Shown here in pieces: positions 1-11,069 of a DNA stretch of 64,000 nt (within the stretch, counting starts at the first letter, position 1; every line of letters starts with the position of its first letter). Below the pieces are notes generated by a model. The model did not search any database. It was not told the DNA's origin and saw only the letters and a program-made list of their open reading frames with translations. The stretch is taken from NCBI RefSeq assembly GCF_030269905.1, contig NZ_BSVC01000008.1:62001-126000 (forward strand). Direction: 5' to 3'. Made by a program: the position numbers and the translations under genes. The stretch is from Pelosinus sp. IPA-1. Its GTDB lineage: Bacteria > Bacillota > Negativicutes > DSM-13327.

Positions 1-2
1 TA

Positions 3-710
3 ACCCAACGTACTACGACAGAAGCAATCAGTCATGCGACGGTACAAGTAGCTCATGAATTAAGTGCTGCATCAATTATTACTGACACGCAAACTGGATA
101 TACTGCTCGTATGGTATCAAAATATCGTCCATTAGCCCATATCGTGGCTGTTACTCCTAATGAAAGAACAGTTCGTAAAATGCAAGTTATGTGGGGCGTA
201 CAACCTGTTCTGCGTGCTGCTGCAAAAAATAGTGATGAAATGGTTGAAAATGCTATTAAGAGTGCATTGGCTTCCGGTATTGTAAGTGAAGGCGACTTAG
301 TTGTCATTACAGCTGGCGTTCATGCAACTGGTACAGGAACTACGAATATGATTCGTGTACATGTTGTAGGCAATGTTTTGTTACGTGGCGTAGGGATTGG
401 CCAAACAGCAGTAACTGGTAAAGTTTGTATAGCCCATTCTATGAAGGATGTAGAAAGTAAATTCAAACCAGGCGAAATTTTAGTAGTATCCAATGTAGAC
501 GAAGAAACAGCGAGATTTGCTGCTAAGGCATCTGCTATCATTGCGGAAGAAGGCGGATTGACTTCTCACGCTGCTATTGTTGGTATTAGTGCAGGAATTC
601 CTGTTATTGTTGGTGTAGACGGAGCAACGGAACGTTTAACAGATGGCACTGTTATTACTGTGGATGCAGCTCGTGGACTTGTATATAGCGGTGAAATCAA
701 CGCAAGATAG
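3..710 (+). CDS. pyk: Pyruvate kinase, C-terminal part with phosphohistidine (PEP-utiliser) domain
   Basis: The open frame enters from the left edge, so only about 235 C-terminal residues are visible. The first half matches the allosteric C-terminal domain of pyruvate kinase (for example 'ARMVSKYRPLAHIVAVTP', then a VMWGVQPVL-type stretch). The last 90 or so residues form the extra PEP-utilising mobile domain, with the phosphohistidine-like loop 'GGLTSHAAIVG'; this extension is known from Bacillus-type pyruvate kinases. The enzyme makes pyruvate and ATP from PEP and ADP in the cytosol, the last step of the pathway encoded just downstream. No clear terminator separates it from cggR about 180 bp later. 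The N-terminal catalytic barrel lies outside the window. Confidence 0.93.
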   Translation, partial: TQRTTTEAISHATVQVAHELSAASIITDTQTGYTARMVSKYRPLAHIVAVTPNERTVRKMQVMWGVQPVLRAAAKNSDEMVENAIKSALASGIVSEGDLVVITAGVHATGTGTTNMIRVHVVGNVLLRGVGIGQTAVTGKVCIAHSMKDVESKFKPGEILVVSNVDEETARFAAKASAIIAEEGGLTSHAAIVGISAGIPVIVGVDGATERLTDGTVITVDAARGLVYSGEINAR

Positions 711-837
711 TAGTTTGAAAATTATTTACAATTATTTCTCATGAATTTTGGAAATAGAAGCAGGAGTTACCTGTTGTATGGCGAAGAATACTAATAAAAT
801 AGTATAGCTTACGCTGTGTTATATTTTTTTAGCAGGA

Positions 838-876
838 TGGGACAAAATTTGCGCCATGGGGACGGAAAATGTCCCA
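838..876 (+). promoter_or_regulatory. CggR-type operator upstream of cggR
   Basis: Two GGGAC half-sites start exactly 20 bp apart (839 and 859). The second is followed after six bases by TGTCCC, ending at 876. This reproduces the architecture known for the Bacillus CggR operator: CGGGAC-N6-TGTC-N4-CGGGAC-N6-TGTCC. The left TGTC half is degenerate (TGCG). The site lies just before the chosen start codon of cggR, so autoregulation of the glycolytic operon is the natural reading. Confidence 0.75.
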
Positions 877-888
877 GAGGGAAAGTTA

Positions 889-1914
889 ATGTGGAAAAAA
901 ACTGTCCAACTTCATCGAAAAATTGCTCCTGAGTTTATTGCGACTATTGAAGAAAGATACGATATCTTGCGATCAATTCAACATGTCGAGCCTGTAGGGC
1001 GTAGAGCGTTAGCTGCTATCTTAGATAAAGGCGAACGAGTTGTAAGAGCCCAAGTGGATTTTTTGAAAAATGCTGGTTTAGTAGATGTTTCTTCTATGGG
1101 GATGACAATCACCCGTGAAGGACAGCTCATGTTGAAGGATTTGTCGGAATATATAAAAGTTCTTCATGGACTTACCGTATTAGAAGATGAACTTTCGGAG
1201 AAATTAGGACTTAAGCAGGTTATTATCATTCCTGGTGATAGTGAGACTGATACAACGGTTCGCAGGGAACTAGGTCGAGCTGCTGCTAATGTTTTGGCCC
1301 AGTACTTAATAAAAGATGATATGATTGTTGCCGTCAGTGGTGGAACTATTATGGCCAATGTGGCAGAATCCATTCATTTTACACAACCGACAGTTACTGT
1401 TGTTCCAGCCCGGGGCGGACTTGGTGAAAAGGTGGAAAACCAGGCCAATACCATTGCTGCTGCGATGGCGAACAAATTAGGCGGAAAGTATCGTATGATT
1501 CACGTTCCAGAAGGTGTCAGTGAAGAAATGGTCGGCGCGATGATGGCAAATAATAGCAATATCCTTACTGTGGCAGATATGATTAAGCGTGCCGATGTTC
1601 TGATACATGGTATCGGTCAAGCCAGAGAAATGGCTGTAAGGCGAGGCTTTGATGAGGAATTTGTATCTAAATTAATTAGTAGTGGTGCAGTTGGCGAAGC
1701 ATTAGGTCATTATTGCACCTTAGAAGGTAAAAATATTTATATTACCAGTAGTGTGGGTTTACATTTGGATGATTTGGCAGATATCGGTGTAGTAGTAGCT
1801 GTAGCTGGAGGCCAAAAAAAGGCCGAGGCTATTGTCGCTGTTACTAGCGCAGGTGGAGAGGACGTACTGATTACAGACGAATCGGCTGCCAAAGCCATTC
1901 AGAGTATAATATAA
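889..1914 (+). CDS. cggR: Central glycolytic genes regulator CggR (SorC/DeoR family repressor)
   Basis: This is a 341-residue repressor with an N-terminal winged HTH (about residues 20-80, 'YDILRSIQHVEPVGRRALA') and a C-terminal sugar-phosphate-binding SorC domain (about 85-341, with 'VAVSGGTIMANVAE' and 'VVPARGGLGE'). In Bacillus, CggR represses gapA-pgk-tpi-pgm-eno, and fructose-1,6-bisphosphate relieves the repression. Here it heads the same gene order. An in-frame ATG at 856 falls inside the operator and lacks a ribosome-binding site, so I chose ATG 889, which is preceded by AGAGGG seven bases upstream. Confidence 0.92.
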   Translation: MWKKTVQLHRKIAPEFIATIEERYDILRSIQHVEPVGRRALAAILDKGERVVRAQVDFLKNAGLVDVSSMGMTITREGQLMLKDLSEYIKVLHGLTVLEDELSEKLGLKQVIIIPGDSETDTTVRRELGRAAANVLAQYLIKDDMIVAVSGGTIMANVAESIHFTQPTVTVVPARGGLGEKVENQANTIAAAMANKLGGKYRMIHVPEGVSEEMVGAMMANNSNILTVADMIKRADVLIHGIGQAREMAVRRGFDEEFVSKLISSGAVGEALGHYCTLEGKNIYITSSVGLHLDDLADIGVVVAVAGGQKKAEAIVAVTSAGGEDVLITDESAAKAIQSII

Positions 1915-1983
1915 GCTTTAATAGCATATCCATGAATGTTATTAGGCAAAAACAAACATATTATAATGGGGAGGTTTTTTTAA

Positions 1984-2997
1984 ATGGCAGTAAAAGTAGC
2001 GATCAATGGTTTTGGACGTATTGGACGTCTTGCATTCCGGCAAATGTTTGGGGCAGAAGGATATGAAGTTGTTGCAATCAATGACTTAACAAGCCCTAAA
2101 ATGCTTGCACATTTATTGAAGTATGATTCAGCTCAAGGTACTTATGCTTTAGCTAGTAAAGTATCTTTTGGTGAAGATTCTATCACTGTTGACGGCAAAG
2201 AAATCAAAATCTATAAATCAGCAAAAGCAGAAGAATTACCATGGGGCGAACTTGATGTAGATGTTGTTCTTGAATGTACAGGTTTCTATACTTCCAAAGA
2301 AAAAGCTTCTGCACATATCAAAGCGGGCGCTAAAAAAGTTGTTATCTCTGCTCCAGCAGGAACGGATCTTCCTACAGTTGTTTATAATGTAAATCACGAT
2401 ATATTAAAAGCTAGCGATACAGTTATTTCAGCAGCTTCTTGCACGACAAACTGCTTAGCTCCTATGGCGCAAGCGCTTCACAAATTGGCTGCTATTAAAA
2501 GCGGTATCATGACAACAATTCACGCTTATACTGGCGATCAAATGACTCTTGACGGCCCTCAAAGAAATGGTGACCTTCGCAGATCCCGTGCTGCTGCAGT
2601 TAATATCGTTCCTAACTCTACTGGTGCTGCTAAAGCAATCGGTTTAGTTATCCCTGAATTAAATGGTAAATTGATCGGTTCCGCACAACGCGTTCCTACA
2701 CCAACTGGTTCTAGCACGATTTTAATCGCAGTTGTTGAAGGTTCTGTTACAAAAGATCAAGTTAATGCAGCTATGAAAGCAGCAGCTGATGAATCTTTTG
2801 GCTACACTGAAGAAGAATTGGTATCCAGCGATATCGTTGGTATCAGATATGGTTCCTTATTCGATGCTACACAAACAATGGTAGCTCCTATGGATAACGG
2901 AATGACACAAGTCCAAGTTGTTTCTTGGTACGACAATGAAAATAGCTACACAAGCCAAATGGTTCGTACAATTAAGTATTTTTCCGAACTTGCATAG
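1984..2997 (+). CDS. gap: Glyceraldehyde-3-phosphate dehydrogenase, type I
   Basis: This 337-residue enzyme oxidises glyceraldehyde-3-phosphate to 1,3-bisphosphoglycerate with NAD. The Rossmann motif 'INGFGRIGR' is at the N-terminus and the catalytic cysteine is C153 in '[11 protein letters not shown]'. The catalytic His lies in '[10 protein letters not shown]', and the substrate loop '[20 protein letters not shown]' is intact. The start is preceded by GGGGAGG. It is the first structural gene after cggR and is separated from pgk by 62 bp containing a GC-rich hairpin. Length is typical of the family. Confidence 0.97.
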   Translation: MAVKVAINGFGRIGRLAFRQMFGAEGYEVVAINDLTSPKMLAHLLKYDSAQGTYALASKVSFGEDSITVDGKEIKIYKSAKAEELPWGELDVDVVLECTGFYTSKEKASAHIKAGAKKVVISAPAGTDLPTVVYNVNHDILKASDTVISAASCTTNCLAPMAQALHKLAAIKSGIMTTIHAYTGDQMTLDGPQRNGDLRRSRAAAVNIVPNSTGAAKAIGLVIPELNGKLIGSAQRVPTPTGSSTILIAVVEGSVTKDQVNAAMKAAADESFGYTEEELVSSDIVGIRYGSLFDATQTMVAPMDNGMTQVQVVSWYDNENSYTSQMVRTIKYFSELA

Positions 2998-3014
2998 TTT
3001 TTAAGGATTTTACG

Positions 3015-3036
3015 GCCCGGCCTTTTTGGGCCGGGC
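3015..3036 (+). promoter_or_regulatory. GC-rich hairpin between gap and pgk
   Basis: An 8-bp perfect stem, GCCCGGCC paired with GGCCGGGC around a six-base T-rich loop, is followed by AATATTTTTAA. It is the only GC-rich block in this AT-rich gap. It could act as a partial terminator or as a 3' stabiliser of a processed gap message, giving gap higher expression than pgk-eno. The stem is seen directly; the role is inferred. Confidence 0.6.
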
Positions 3037-3059
3037 AATATTTTTAAGGAGAAAGAAAA

Positions 3060-4247
3060 ATGTTGAATAAAAAGTCTATTAGAGACATCGATGTTGCCGG
3101 CAAGAAAGTTTTTATTCGCGTTGACTATAATGTTCCTATGGATAAAGCAGGTAATATTACCGAGGATACTCGTATTCGCGCTACATTGCCAACGCTTAAC
3201 TATTTGCTAGAAAAGAATGCTGCTATCATTATTGCCAGCCATTTAGGACGTCCTAAAGGGGCAGTTGTGCCTGAGTTTTCTTTAAAACCGGTAGCAGAAA
3301 GACTTTCTACCTTAATTGGAAAAGAAGTAATCGTTGCTCCTGATTGTGTTGGTTCTGAAGTGGAAGCTCTTGCAAAAGATCTGAAACCAGGACAAATTCT
3401 ACTATTAGAAAATCTTCGCTATCATAAAGCCGAAGAAAAGAACGATCCAGAATTTTCTCGCCAATTAGCAAGTTTAGCAGATGTAGCAGTAAATGATGCA
3501 TTTGGTGTATCCCACCGAGCACATGCTTCTGTAGAAGGAATTACTAAGTACTTACCAGCTGTAGCTGGCCTTTTAATGGAAAAAGAAATTCAGTTTGTTG
3601 GTCAGACAGTAGCCAATCCAACTCATCCTTTTGTAGCAATCATTGGTGGTGCAAAAGTATCTGATAAAATTGGCGTAATTGAAAATCTACTTAGCAAAGT
3701 AGATACTCTCATCATTGGTGGCGGTATGGCAAATACCTTTCTTGCAGCTCAAGGTTATAATATTGGCAAATCTTTACTGGAAGCTGATAAAGTTGAATTG
3801 GCAAAAAGTCTAATTGCTACAGCTAAAGAACGTGGTGTAAACTTACTATTACCTACGGATGTTGTGATTGCTGATAAATTTGCTGCTGACGCACAGAAGA
3901 AAGCAGTAGCCGTAGATCAAATTGACAGTGAATGGATGGCCCTTGATATTGGACCAAACACTGCTGAAGGTTATGCCAAGGCTTTAGAAACAGCAAAAAC
4001 GGTAGTTTGGAATGGACCTATGGGTGTATTTGAAATGGACGCTTTCGCAAATGGTACAGAAACTGTAGCTAAGGCCGTAGCTGCATCCAGTGCCATTAGT
4101 ATTGTTGGTGGCGGGGATTCCATTGCAGCCTTAGAAAAAGTGGGTTTATCGAATAAAATCACTCACATTTCCACTGGTGGCGGTGCATCTTTAGAATTCT
4201 TAGAAGGCAAAGTACTGCCAGGAATTGCAGCGTTAGCTGATAAGTAA
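3060..4247 (+). CDS. pgk: Phosphoglycerate kinase
   Basis: This 395-residue cytosolic kinase transfers the acyl phosphate of 1,3-bisphosphoglycerate to ADP. Family hallmarks are visible: 'RVDYNVPMD' near residue 20, 'ASHLGRPKG', 'LLLENLRYH', the hinge '[14 protein letters not shown]', and the nucleotide-binding '[11 protein letters not shown]' and '[13 protein letters not shown]' near the C-terminus. The start has AAGGAG upstream. It is the second enzyme gene of the operon. A 165-bp gap holding a dispersed inverted repeat separates it from tpiA. Confidence 0.97.
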   Translation: MLNKKSIRDIDVAGKKVFIRVDYNVPMDKAGNITEDTRIRATLPTLNYLLEKNAAIIIASHLGRPKGAVVPEFSLKPVAERLSTLIGKEVIVAPDCVGSEVEALAKDLKPGQILLLENLRYHKAEEKNDPEFSRQLASLADVAVNDAFGVSHRAHASVEGITKYLPAVAGLLMEKEIQFVGQTVANPTHPFVAIIGGAKVSDKIGVIENLLSKVDTLIIGGGMANTFLAAQGYNIGKSLLEADKVELAKSLIATAKERGVNLLLPTDVVIADKFAADAQKKAVAVDQIDSEWMALDIGPNTAEGYAKALETAKTVVWNGPMGVFEMDAFANGTETVAKAVAASSAISIVGGGDSIAALEKVGLSNKITHISTGGGASLEFLEGKVLPGIAALADK

Positions 4248-4265
4248 GCTGTAGCTTAAAAAGTG

Positions 4266-4367
4266 TTTGAACCACTGAGGACACAGAGAACGCAGAGGGG
4301 AGAGTGTGATGAGGTTGGGAGATTTATAAAATCTTCTCAGTGTCCTCTGCGCCTCTGTGGTTCAACG
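4266..4367. repeat. Dispersed inverted repeat (ACCACAGAG family), copy 1
   Basis: The left arm begins TTGAACCACTGAGGACACAG. The right arm, read on the other strand, begins TTGAACCACAGAGGCGCAGA. The arms enclose about 45 unrelated bases, so the unit can fold into a long imperfect hairpin. Related units with the same ends lie at 8105-8197 and 13614-13717. This copy sits inside the glycolytic operon between pgk and tpiA. Confidence 0.8.
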
Positions 4368-4412
4368 GTTCTATGGTTTGACTCAAAAGTACTATAAATG
4401 GAGGAATTTACA

Positions 4413-5162
4413 ATGCGTAAACCAATTATTGCAGGTAACTGGAAATTACATAATACAGGAAGTCAAGGTGTGGCTTTAGTACAAGAATTAGCAAAATTAA
4501 CTGCTGATGCAAAAAATGTAGACATCGTAGTATGTCCTACTTTTACAGCTTTAACAGCTGTAGCAAATGCATTAGCTGGTACTAACATTCATCTTGGCGC
4601 ACAAAACTTACATTGGGAAAAGAAAGGTGCTTTCACTGGTGAAGTCACTGCTGAAATGCTTCGCGATGTATGTTGCGAGTATGTATTGGTTGGGCATTCC
4701 GAGCGCCGTCAATATTTCGCTGAAACAGATGAAACAGTAAATAAAAAGGTTAAGGCTGCTCTAGAAGCAAACCTTGTTCCTATTATGTGTGTAGGCGAAT
4801 CTTTAGAAGAAAGAGAAGCGGGTACTACAGAAGTGCTTGTTGGTAAACAAGTACGTGCAGGTCTTGAAGGCTTGACAAAAGACCAAGTTGCTTCTTTAGT
4901 AATTGCTTATGAACCAATTTGGGCGATTGGTACAGGCCGTACTGCTACTGCTGATCAAGCCAATGATGTTTGCGCTTTTGTTCGTCGTACTGTGGCTGAA
5001 GTTTTTGGTCAAGAAACGGCTGATAAGACTCGTGTACAATACGGCGGTAGTGTAAAAGCAGATAATATTGCTGAATTAATGGGTAAAAGCGACATTGATG
5101 GCGCATTAGTTGGTGGCGCAAGTCTTGACGCTGTTGGTTTTAGCAAAATCGTTAAATTTTAG
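4413..5162 (+). CDS. tpiA: Triosephosphate isomerase
   Basis: This 249-residue TIM-barrel enzyme interconverts dihydroxyacetone phosphate and glyceraldehyde-3-phosphate. Catalytic residues are all present: K11 in 'GNWKLH', H95 in 'VGHSERR', and E167 in '[11 protein letters not shown]'. The phosphate loop 'YGGSVKADN' and C-terminal '[10 protein letters not shown]' are also intact. An ATG at 4398 is in frame but contains the ribosome-binding site (ATGGAGG). I therefore start at ATG 4413, where the protein begins '[11 protein letters not shown]' as in homologues. The stop codon overlaps the gpmI ribosome-binding site. Confidence 0.96.
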   Translation: MRKPIIAGNWKLHNTGSQGVALVQELAKLTADAKNVDIVVCPTFTALTAVANALAGTNIHLGAQNLHWEKKGAFTGEVTAEMLRDVCCEYVLVGHSERRQYFAETDETVNKKVKAALEANLVPIMCVGESLEEREAGTTEVLVGKQVRAGLEGLTKDQVASLVIAYEPIWAIGTGRTATADQANDVCAFVRRTVAEVFGQETADKTRVQYGGSVKADNIAELMGKSDIDGALVGGASLDAVGFSKIVKF

Positions 5163-5173
5163 GAGGCGATTTG

Positions 5174-6712
5174 GTGGGTAAATTAAAGGCACCGATTGCA
5201 CTTGTAATTCTAGATGGATGGGGCATGGGAGACGAAAAAGATTTGTACAATGCAATTTGTCAATCGGAAACACCTCACATGAAACTGCTGTCTGAATTAT
5301 ATCCGAGTACAACATTAACTTGTTCCGGTGAAGCTGTTGGATTACCAGAAGGTCAAATGGGTAATTCGGAAGTAGGACATTTAAATATTGGTGCTGGGCG
5401 TGTTGTATATCAGGAATTAACGCGTATTACCAAAGAAATACGGGAAGGTGATTTTTTCACCAATCCAGTTTTGGTTAATGCCGTTGAACAAGCAAAAACC
5501 AAGGATAGTGCTCTTCATTTAATGGGTCTTGTGTCTGATGGAGGCGTACATAGTCATATCAACCACTTATACGCTTTGTTAGAACTTGCAAAACGCCATG
5601 ATTTGAAAAAGGTATATGTCCATGCCTTCCTGGACGGTCGGGATGTGCCACCGTCTAGCGGTATTGAATATATCAAAGCCTTGGAAGACAAAATCAAAGA
5701 AATTGGTATCGGCAGTATTGCGACAGTCGCAGGCCGGTATTATGCCATGGATCGCGATAAACGTTGGGAACGTGTTGAAAAAGCATACAATGCTATGGTT
5801 TGCCGTGAGGGAGAAGAAGCAACTTCTGCTAGCGAAGCTGTGGAAGCCTCCTATAAGCTTGGTAAAACCGATGAATTTGTAGCCCCAACGGTGATCGCAG
5901 GATGCGGTGATTGTGGTGTTAAGGCCAATGATAGTGTTATTTTCTTTAATTTCCGTCCTGACCGGGCGCGAGAATTGACTCGTGTTTTTGTTGATGAGAA
6001 GTTCGATGGTTTTGCTCGTTGCGGAGGATTGTTACCAATACACTTTGCAAGTATGACCCAGTATGATGAAACTGTGGTTGTGCCTGTAGCTTACAAACCG
6101 GAAGCCTTAAAGAATACATTGGGTCAAGTATTAGAAAATAATGGACTAACTCAGCTTAGGATTGCAGAAACGGAAAAATATGCTCACGTTACTTTCTTCT
6201 TCAATGGAGGAGACGAAAAGCCTTATCAAGGTGAAGAACGTATTTTAGTTGCTTCCCCCAAAGTAGCTACGTATGATTTGCAACCAGAAATGAGCGCTAT
6301 TGAAGTAACAGATAAACTAGTTGAAGCAATCAAGACTGGTAAGTTTGATGTTATTATCTTGAACTTTGCCAACAGTGATATGGTTGGTCATACTGGTAAA
6401 CTAGATGCCGCTATGAAGGCTGTAACCACGGTTGACAATTGTGTAGGTCGTGTAGTCGATGCCATGCGTAACCAAGGAGGAATCACTCTTATTACTGCTG
6501 ATCACGGTAATGCAGAGATGATGCTTGACCATGTTACGGGTGAACCATTTACGGCTCATACGACAAATGATGTTCCTTTGATTCTAGTATCAGAAAAACA
6601 TCGCGGGTCTACCATGAAAAAAGGAATTTTGGCAGATCTTGCCCCAACAATTTTAGATTTAGCGGGAATTGACATTCCTGCCGAGATGACTGGGAAAAGC
6701 TTAATAAAATAA
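5174..6712 (+). CDS. gpmI: 2,3-bisphosphoglycerate-independent phosphoglycerate mutase
   Basis: This 512-residue two-metal (usually Mn2+) enzyme of the alkaline phosphatase superfamily converts 3- to 2-phosphoglycerate. It shows 'ALVILDGWG' with the first metal Asp, the phosphoserine loop '[15 protein letters not shown]' (Ser near residue 65), '[11 protein letters not shown]', and the second metal cluster '[11 protein letters not shown]'. Candidate starts are TTG 5171 and GTG 5174. I chose GTG because AGGAGG ends seven bases before it. It overlaps the expression signals of tpiA, so the two are translationally close. Confidence 0.95.
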   Translation: MGKLKAPIALVILDGWGMGDEKDLYNAICQSETPHMKLLSELYPSTTLTCSGEAVGLPEGQMGNSEVGHLNIGAGRVVYQELTRITKEIREGDFFTNPVLVNAVEQAKTKDSALHLMGLVSDGGVHSHINHLYALLELAKRHDLKKVYVHAFLDGRDVPPSSGIEYIKALEDKIKEIGIGSIATVAGRYYAMDRDKRWERVEKAYNAMVCREGEEATSASEAVEASYKLGKTDEFVAPTVIAGCGDCGVKANDSVIFFNFRPDRARELTRVFVDEKFDGFARCGGLLPIHFASMTQYDETVVVPVAYKPEALKNTLGQVLENNGLTQLRIAETEKYAHVTFFFNGGDEKPYQGEERILVASPKVATYDLQPEMSAIEVTDKLVEAIKTGKFDVIILNFANSDMVGHTGKLDAAMKAVTTVDNCVGRVVDAMRNQGGITLITADHGNAEMMLDHVTGEPFTAHTTNDVPLILVSEKHRGSTMKKGILADLAPTILDLAGIDIPAEMTGKSLIK

Positions 6713-6728
6713 ATGGAGGTTTCAATAA

Positions 6729-8009
<1,281 letters not shown>

Positions 8010-8022
8010 GCGATTTAAAAGT

Positions 8023-8072
8023 AAAACACCGAACTGACAGCAGCCTGCACTGTTGTTAGTTCGGTGTTTTTT
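8023..8072 (+). terminator. Intrinsic terminator after eno
   Basis: A near-perfect long stem pairs AACACCGAACT with AGTTCGGTGTT. It carries a further CAGCAG/CTGTTG inner pairing and is followed by a T-rich run. It closes the cggR-eno operon. Confidence 0.9.
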
Positions 8073-8104
8073 ATATTTTTCTGGAAGAGAGTGAGGCAAG
8101 AACG

Positions 8105-8197
8105 TTTTTAACCACAGAGGCGCAGAGTGCGCTGAGAGGGATTTTTGGCCCTATCTATCTTTTCTCTGTGTTCTCTGCGTCTCTGCGGTTAAAAAAG
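8105..8197. repeat. Dispersed inverted repeat (ACCACAGAG family), copy 2
   Basis: The left arm TTTTTAACCACAGAGGCGCA mirrors the right arm, which on the other strand reads TTTTTTAACCGCAGAGACGC. It lies between the eno terminator and the convergent cdaR-like gene and ends about six bases before that gene's stop codon. It belongs to the same family as the copies at 4266 and 13614. Confidence 0.8.
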
Positions 8198-8202
8198 ATT
8201 TC

Positions 8203-9366
8203 TTATTCTTCGAAGAGTATTTTGCATAACATGGCGTGATTGAAGGCACTGCATGGATCTAGACCTGTCGTTTCTTTGAATTTTTTTAACCGAAATAATA
8301 AAGTGTTGCGGTGAATGTAAAGGTTTTTCGCGGTGGTGCTAATATTCATATTATTGTTTAGTAGGCTAACAATGGTATTTTTCATGTCATACCTGCGTAC
8401 TAGGTTACTTGTTAGCTTTGCTTTAATAACTTGCAGTGATTGGCATGTCTCAGTTGTGTTTATTTTTTTTATCAGATAAGCAGACAGGATGTCAAAATCA
8501 TGAATGGTAGCAAGAGTATTGTTGTCGTTAAGACTATTAAGGGCAAACAGGGCTTCTTGGTATGATTGTCCTAATGCTGCATAACTCATAACTAGGCTTC
8601 CGAGACCTAGGCGTAAAGCTATATTATTCTCCCGCAGCAATTGTAATAAATCAGATCCCCAGCTTTGATAATCCATTTCCCAAGTTTTGTGCTCAAAATG
8701 TTTAAGAATTATTAATCGATCCTCGATAAAAACAACTAAATCCTGAGGCGTAACATAGGGAGGAGCTGATATTAAATTTACAATATTTTCTTTTGCTCTA
8801 GATGAGACTAGATCATTACAACCATAGTTTTTATGAGCAAGGTCGAGAATTGGCTGAAGATCTATTACAAGTACTAGACGAGGTAAATCTAGCTCATATT
8901 TTAACAGTTTAGCCGTTTTCAATAATTTATCGTAATTGGCATTTGCATGGTCTGATAAGAGCAAGGCTGCAAAATTTTCTCGTAACTGGTATTGAGATCG
9001 GACCTCTTCTTGCAGTACTTCTTGTTCTATGATTAATTCAGTTACCATTTTTACCATTCTAGCTAGATCTCTAACTTTGTCAGGGTGACCAGATATCCCG
9101 ACGACTCCGATCACTTGACCATTTAGTGCAATGGGCATATTGAGGCCAGGAAGTGATCCCGTATACTGATCCAGGTTGTCAGGAAATATTTCTACTATTT
9201 GCCCATTGTTAATTACCTCTTTTGCACCTTTATGGAAGGTGTTAATTCGGTGTTTTTGTCCGGACGCAATAATCATGCCTTGGCTGTCCATAATATTAAT
9301 GTTCTGCCTAGCAATGGGCATAATGTTATCAACGATTGGCTGCGCTAGACTACTTGTCAGAAGCAA
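8203..9366 (-). CDS. cdaR: CdaR-family transcriptional regulator (sugar diacid regulator type)
   Basis: This 387-residue regulator has an N-terminal diacid-recognition domain (about 1-135: 'LAQPIVDNIMPIARQNINIM', 'GLNMPIALNGQVIGVVGISG'), a central region, and a C-terminal PucR/CdaR-type HTH (about 330-385, 'NMNISTTAKNLYIHRNTLLF'). CdaR proteins activate glycerate, glucarate or galactarate genes. The divergent neighbour here is glycerate kinase, which fits. The longer ATG frame from 9459 has no ribosome-binding site. I start at TTG 9366, preceded by GAGGTG. The symbol is given by family, not by proven orthology. Confidence 0.85.
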   Translation of the reverse strand: MLLTSSLAQPIVDNIMPIARQNINIMDSQGMIIASGQKHRINTFHKGAKEVINNGQIVEIFPDNLDQYTGSLPGLNMPIALNGQVIGVVGISGHPDKVRDLARMVKMVTELIIEQEVLQEEVRSQYQLRENFAALLLSDHANANYDKLLKTAKLLKYELDLPRLVLVIDLQPILDLAHKNYGCNDLVSSRAKENIVNLISAPPYVTPQDLVVFIEDRLIILKHFEHKTWEMDYQSWGSDLLQLLRENNIALRLGLGSLVMSYAALGQSYQEALFALNSLNDNNTLATIHDFDILSAYLIKKINTTETCQSLQVIKAKLTSNLVRRYDMKNTIVSLLNNNMNISTTAKNLYIHRNTLLFRLKKFKETTGLDPCSAFNHAMLCKILFEE

Positions 9367-9716
9367 TGTATTCACCTCAATTAGTAAAATTGTACAATGT
9401 GTATAATTATTTGAATGAATGATGTAGTACGTAAAGATATAGCATTTTTCGTAAAGCATGATTAATATTAGTATCTTGTATCGATTATATCAAATTATGA
9501 TTTTTTATTCATTAGATAATTTGTACATTATTTGCCTCAATCAAGGAGTAACTGTTATATATTTTTATAATTGTAATGGTACTGGATTTTACATACAATA
9601 ATAGTAGTAATCGGATAGAAAAGACTAAGATTTAGGTAATATCCTCGTTGAATCATAGTTCTAATAACTCAGAGACTTGGGATTTAAAAATCTAAGAATA
9701 GGAAAGGTTGATGGAC
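9367..9716. promoter_or_regulatory. Divergent regulatory region between cdaR-like gene and glycerate kinase
   Basis: This AT-rich 350-bp gap has no credible gene. It contains a perfect palindrome ATTGTACAAT at 9389-9398, just upstream of the cdaR-like start, and a related TTGTACATTA near 9518. Both could be sites for the CdaR-like protein, but that is inference. The end of the gap supplies the GGAAAGG ribosome-binding site of the kinase gene. Confidence 0.4.
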
Positions 9717-10856
9717 ATGCGTATTGTAGTTGCTCCCGATTCTTATAAAGGCAGTGTATCAGCAGTGGGGACTGCTAATGCCATGGAGAAAGGAATTAAA
9801 GCTGTGTTTCCTGAGGCAGAAGTGGTTAAGGTACCAATTGCAGATGGTGGCGAGGGAACAGTAGAAGCTCTTGTGACGGCTACGAATGGACAGATAATAT
9901 ACCAAGATGTAGTTGATCCACTTGGGTGTACAATATCATCCTATTGGGGTATTTTGGGGGATGGTAAAACGGCGGTGATTGAAATGGCAGCGGCATCCGG
10001 CTTACCCCTTGTTCCAAATGAAAAGAGGAACCCACGGGTTACAACCACCTACGGAACAGGTCAATTGATAAAGGCAGCTCTTGACAGAGGACTGAAAAAA
10101 ATCATAATCGGTATTGGTGGCAGTGCAACGAATGATGGTGGTTGCGGCATGGCACAAGCTTTAGGCGGGAAATTTTTAGATGCTGATGGACAAGAGTTAT
10201 CTTTTGGAGGAGCCGCGCTAGCGAAATTGAATAAAGTTGATCTCAGTGATATGGATGCACGGCTTGGTAGTACAGTAATTATCGTTGCTTGTGATGTGGA
10301 TAATCCTTTGTGTGGACCGAAGGGAGCAACAGCTGTATACGGCCCGCAGAAAGGGGCAAGTCCCGAAATGGTGATTGAGCTTGATGCGGCGTTGAAGAAT
10401 TTCGCCAGTAAAGTGGGAGAAGCAACTGGTAAAAATATAGCAGAGCACCCTGGTGCAGGTGCTGCCGGTGGCCTTGGTGCAGGTCTTTTGTTTTTTACCA
10501 ATGCAGTTCTTAGGCCCGGTGTAGAAATTGTTTTGGAGACGACTGGATTTGAATCGTTAGTTAAATCTGCTCAGCTGGTTATCACTGGAGAGGGGCGAAC
10601 GGATTTTCAAACTGCTTTCGGCAAAGCGCCAGTAGGGGTAGCTAAATTGGCTAAGAAATACAATGTTTCTACTATCTGTCTTTCTGGTGGTTTAGGGCAA
10701 GGATATGAGGATGTATTAAAGCAGGGGATAGATGGATTGATGAGTACAGTTCCATGTCCGATGACATTAGAAGAATGTATCGAGCATGGAGCCGAATTCA
10801 TTGAAATGGGAACAAAACGACTTTGTCAGGTCATCAAAGTAGGTATGGAAATATGA
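9717..10856 (+). CDS. glxK: Glycerate kinase (GlxK/GarK family)
   Basis: This 379-residue kinase phosphorylates D-glycerate, most likely to 2-phosphoglycerate as in E. coli GarK/GlxK, and so would feed directly into enolase. Family motifs are visible: 'MRIVVAPDSYKGSVSA' at the start, 'PIADGGEGTVEAL', 'GIGGSATNDGGCGMAQALGG', 'GPKGATAVYGPQKGA', 'PGAGAAGGLGAGL', and 'VITGEGRTDFQTAFGKAP'. Upstream TTG 9708 and ATG 9711 are too close to the GGAAAGG box, so I chose ATG 9717. It is transcribed divergently from the CdaR-like regulator. Confidence 0.92.
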   Translation: MRIVVAPDSYKGSVSAVGTANAMEKGIKAVFPEAEVVKVPIADGGEGTVEALVTATNGQIIYQDVVDPLGCTISSYWGILGDGKTAVIEMAAASGLPLVPNEKRNPRVTTTYGTGQLIKAALDRGLKKIIIGIGGSATNDGGCGMAQALGGKFLDADGQELSFGGAALAKLNKVDLSDMDARLGSTVIIVACDVDNPLCGPKGATAVYGPQKGASPEMVIELDAALKNFASKVGEATGKNIAEHPGAGAAGGLGAGLLFFTNAVLRPGVEIVLETTGFESLVKSAQLVITGEGRTDFQTAFGKAPVGVAKLAKKYNVSTICLSGGLGQGYEDVLKQGIDGLMSTVPCPMTLEECIEHGAEFIEMGTKRLCQVIKVGMEI

Positions 10857-10873
10857 GGGGGTAAAACATATAA

Positions 10874-10924
10874 AAAATACCGAATGACAAGTAGCCTATA
10901 CTACTGCATAACGGTATTTTTTTT
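10874..10924 (+). terminator. Intrinsic terminator after glycerate kinase
   Basis: The outer stem AAATACCG pairs with CGGTATTT, with an inner GTAG/CTAC pairing, followed by a run of T residues. Confidence 0.85.
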
Positions 10925-11069
10925 GTTCATAAATCATAAAATAAGATGAAAATAAAATTTTGTATTCAAAATACTGGAAGTTTAAATAAAAAGTGGCTAA
11001 AATATTGTCAATTTCATTTTGATTATGATACAATAAAACAACTAAGAGTATAAGGGGGCTTTAATAAAA

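Noticed and set aside
856-888. ATG 856 as the start of cggR
   Set aside because: It lies inside the operator without a Shine-Dalgarno box, while ATG 889 has one.
10061-10501. Long minus-strand frame inside the glycerate kinase gene
   Set aside because: It is a shadow of the coding strand. The plus-strand frame carries all family motifs.
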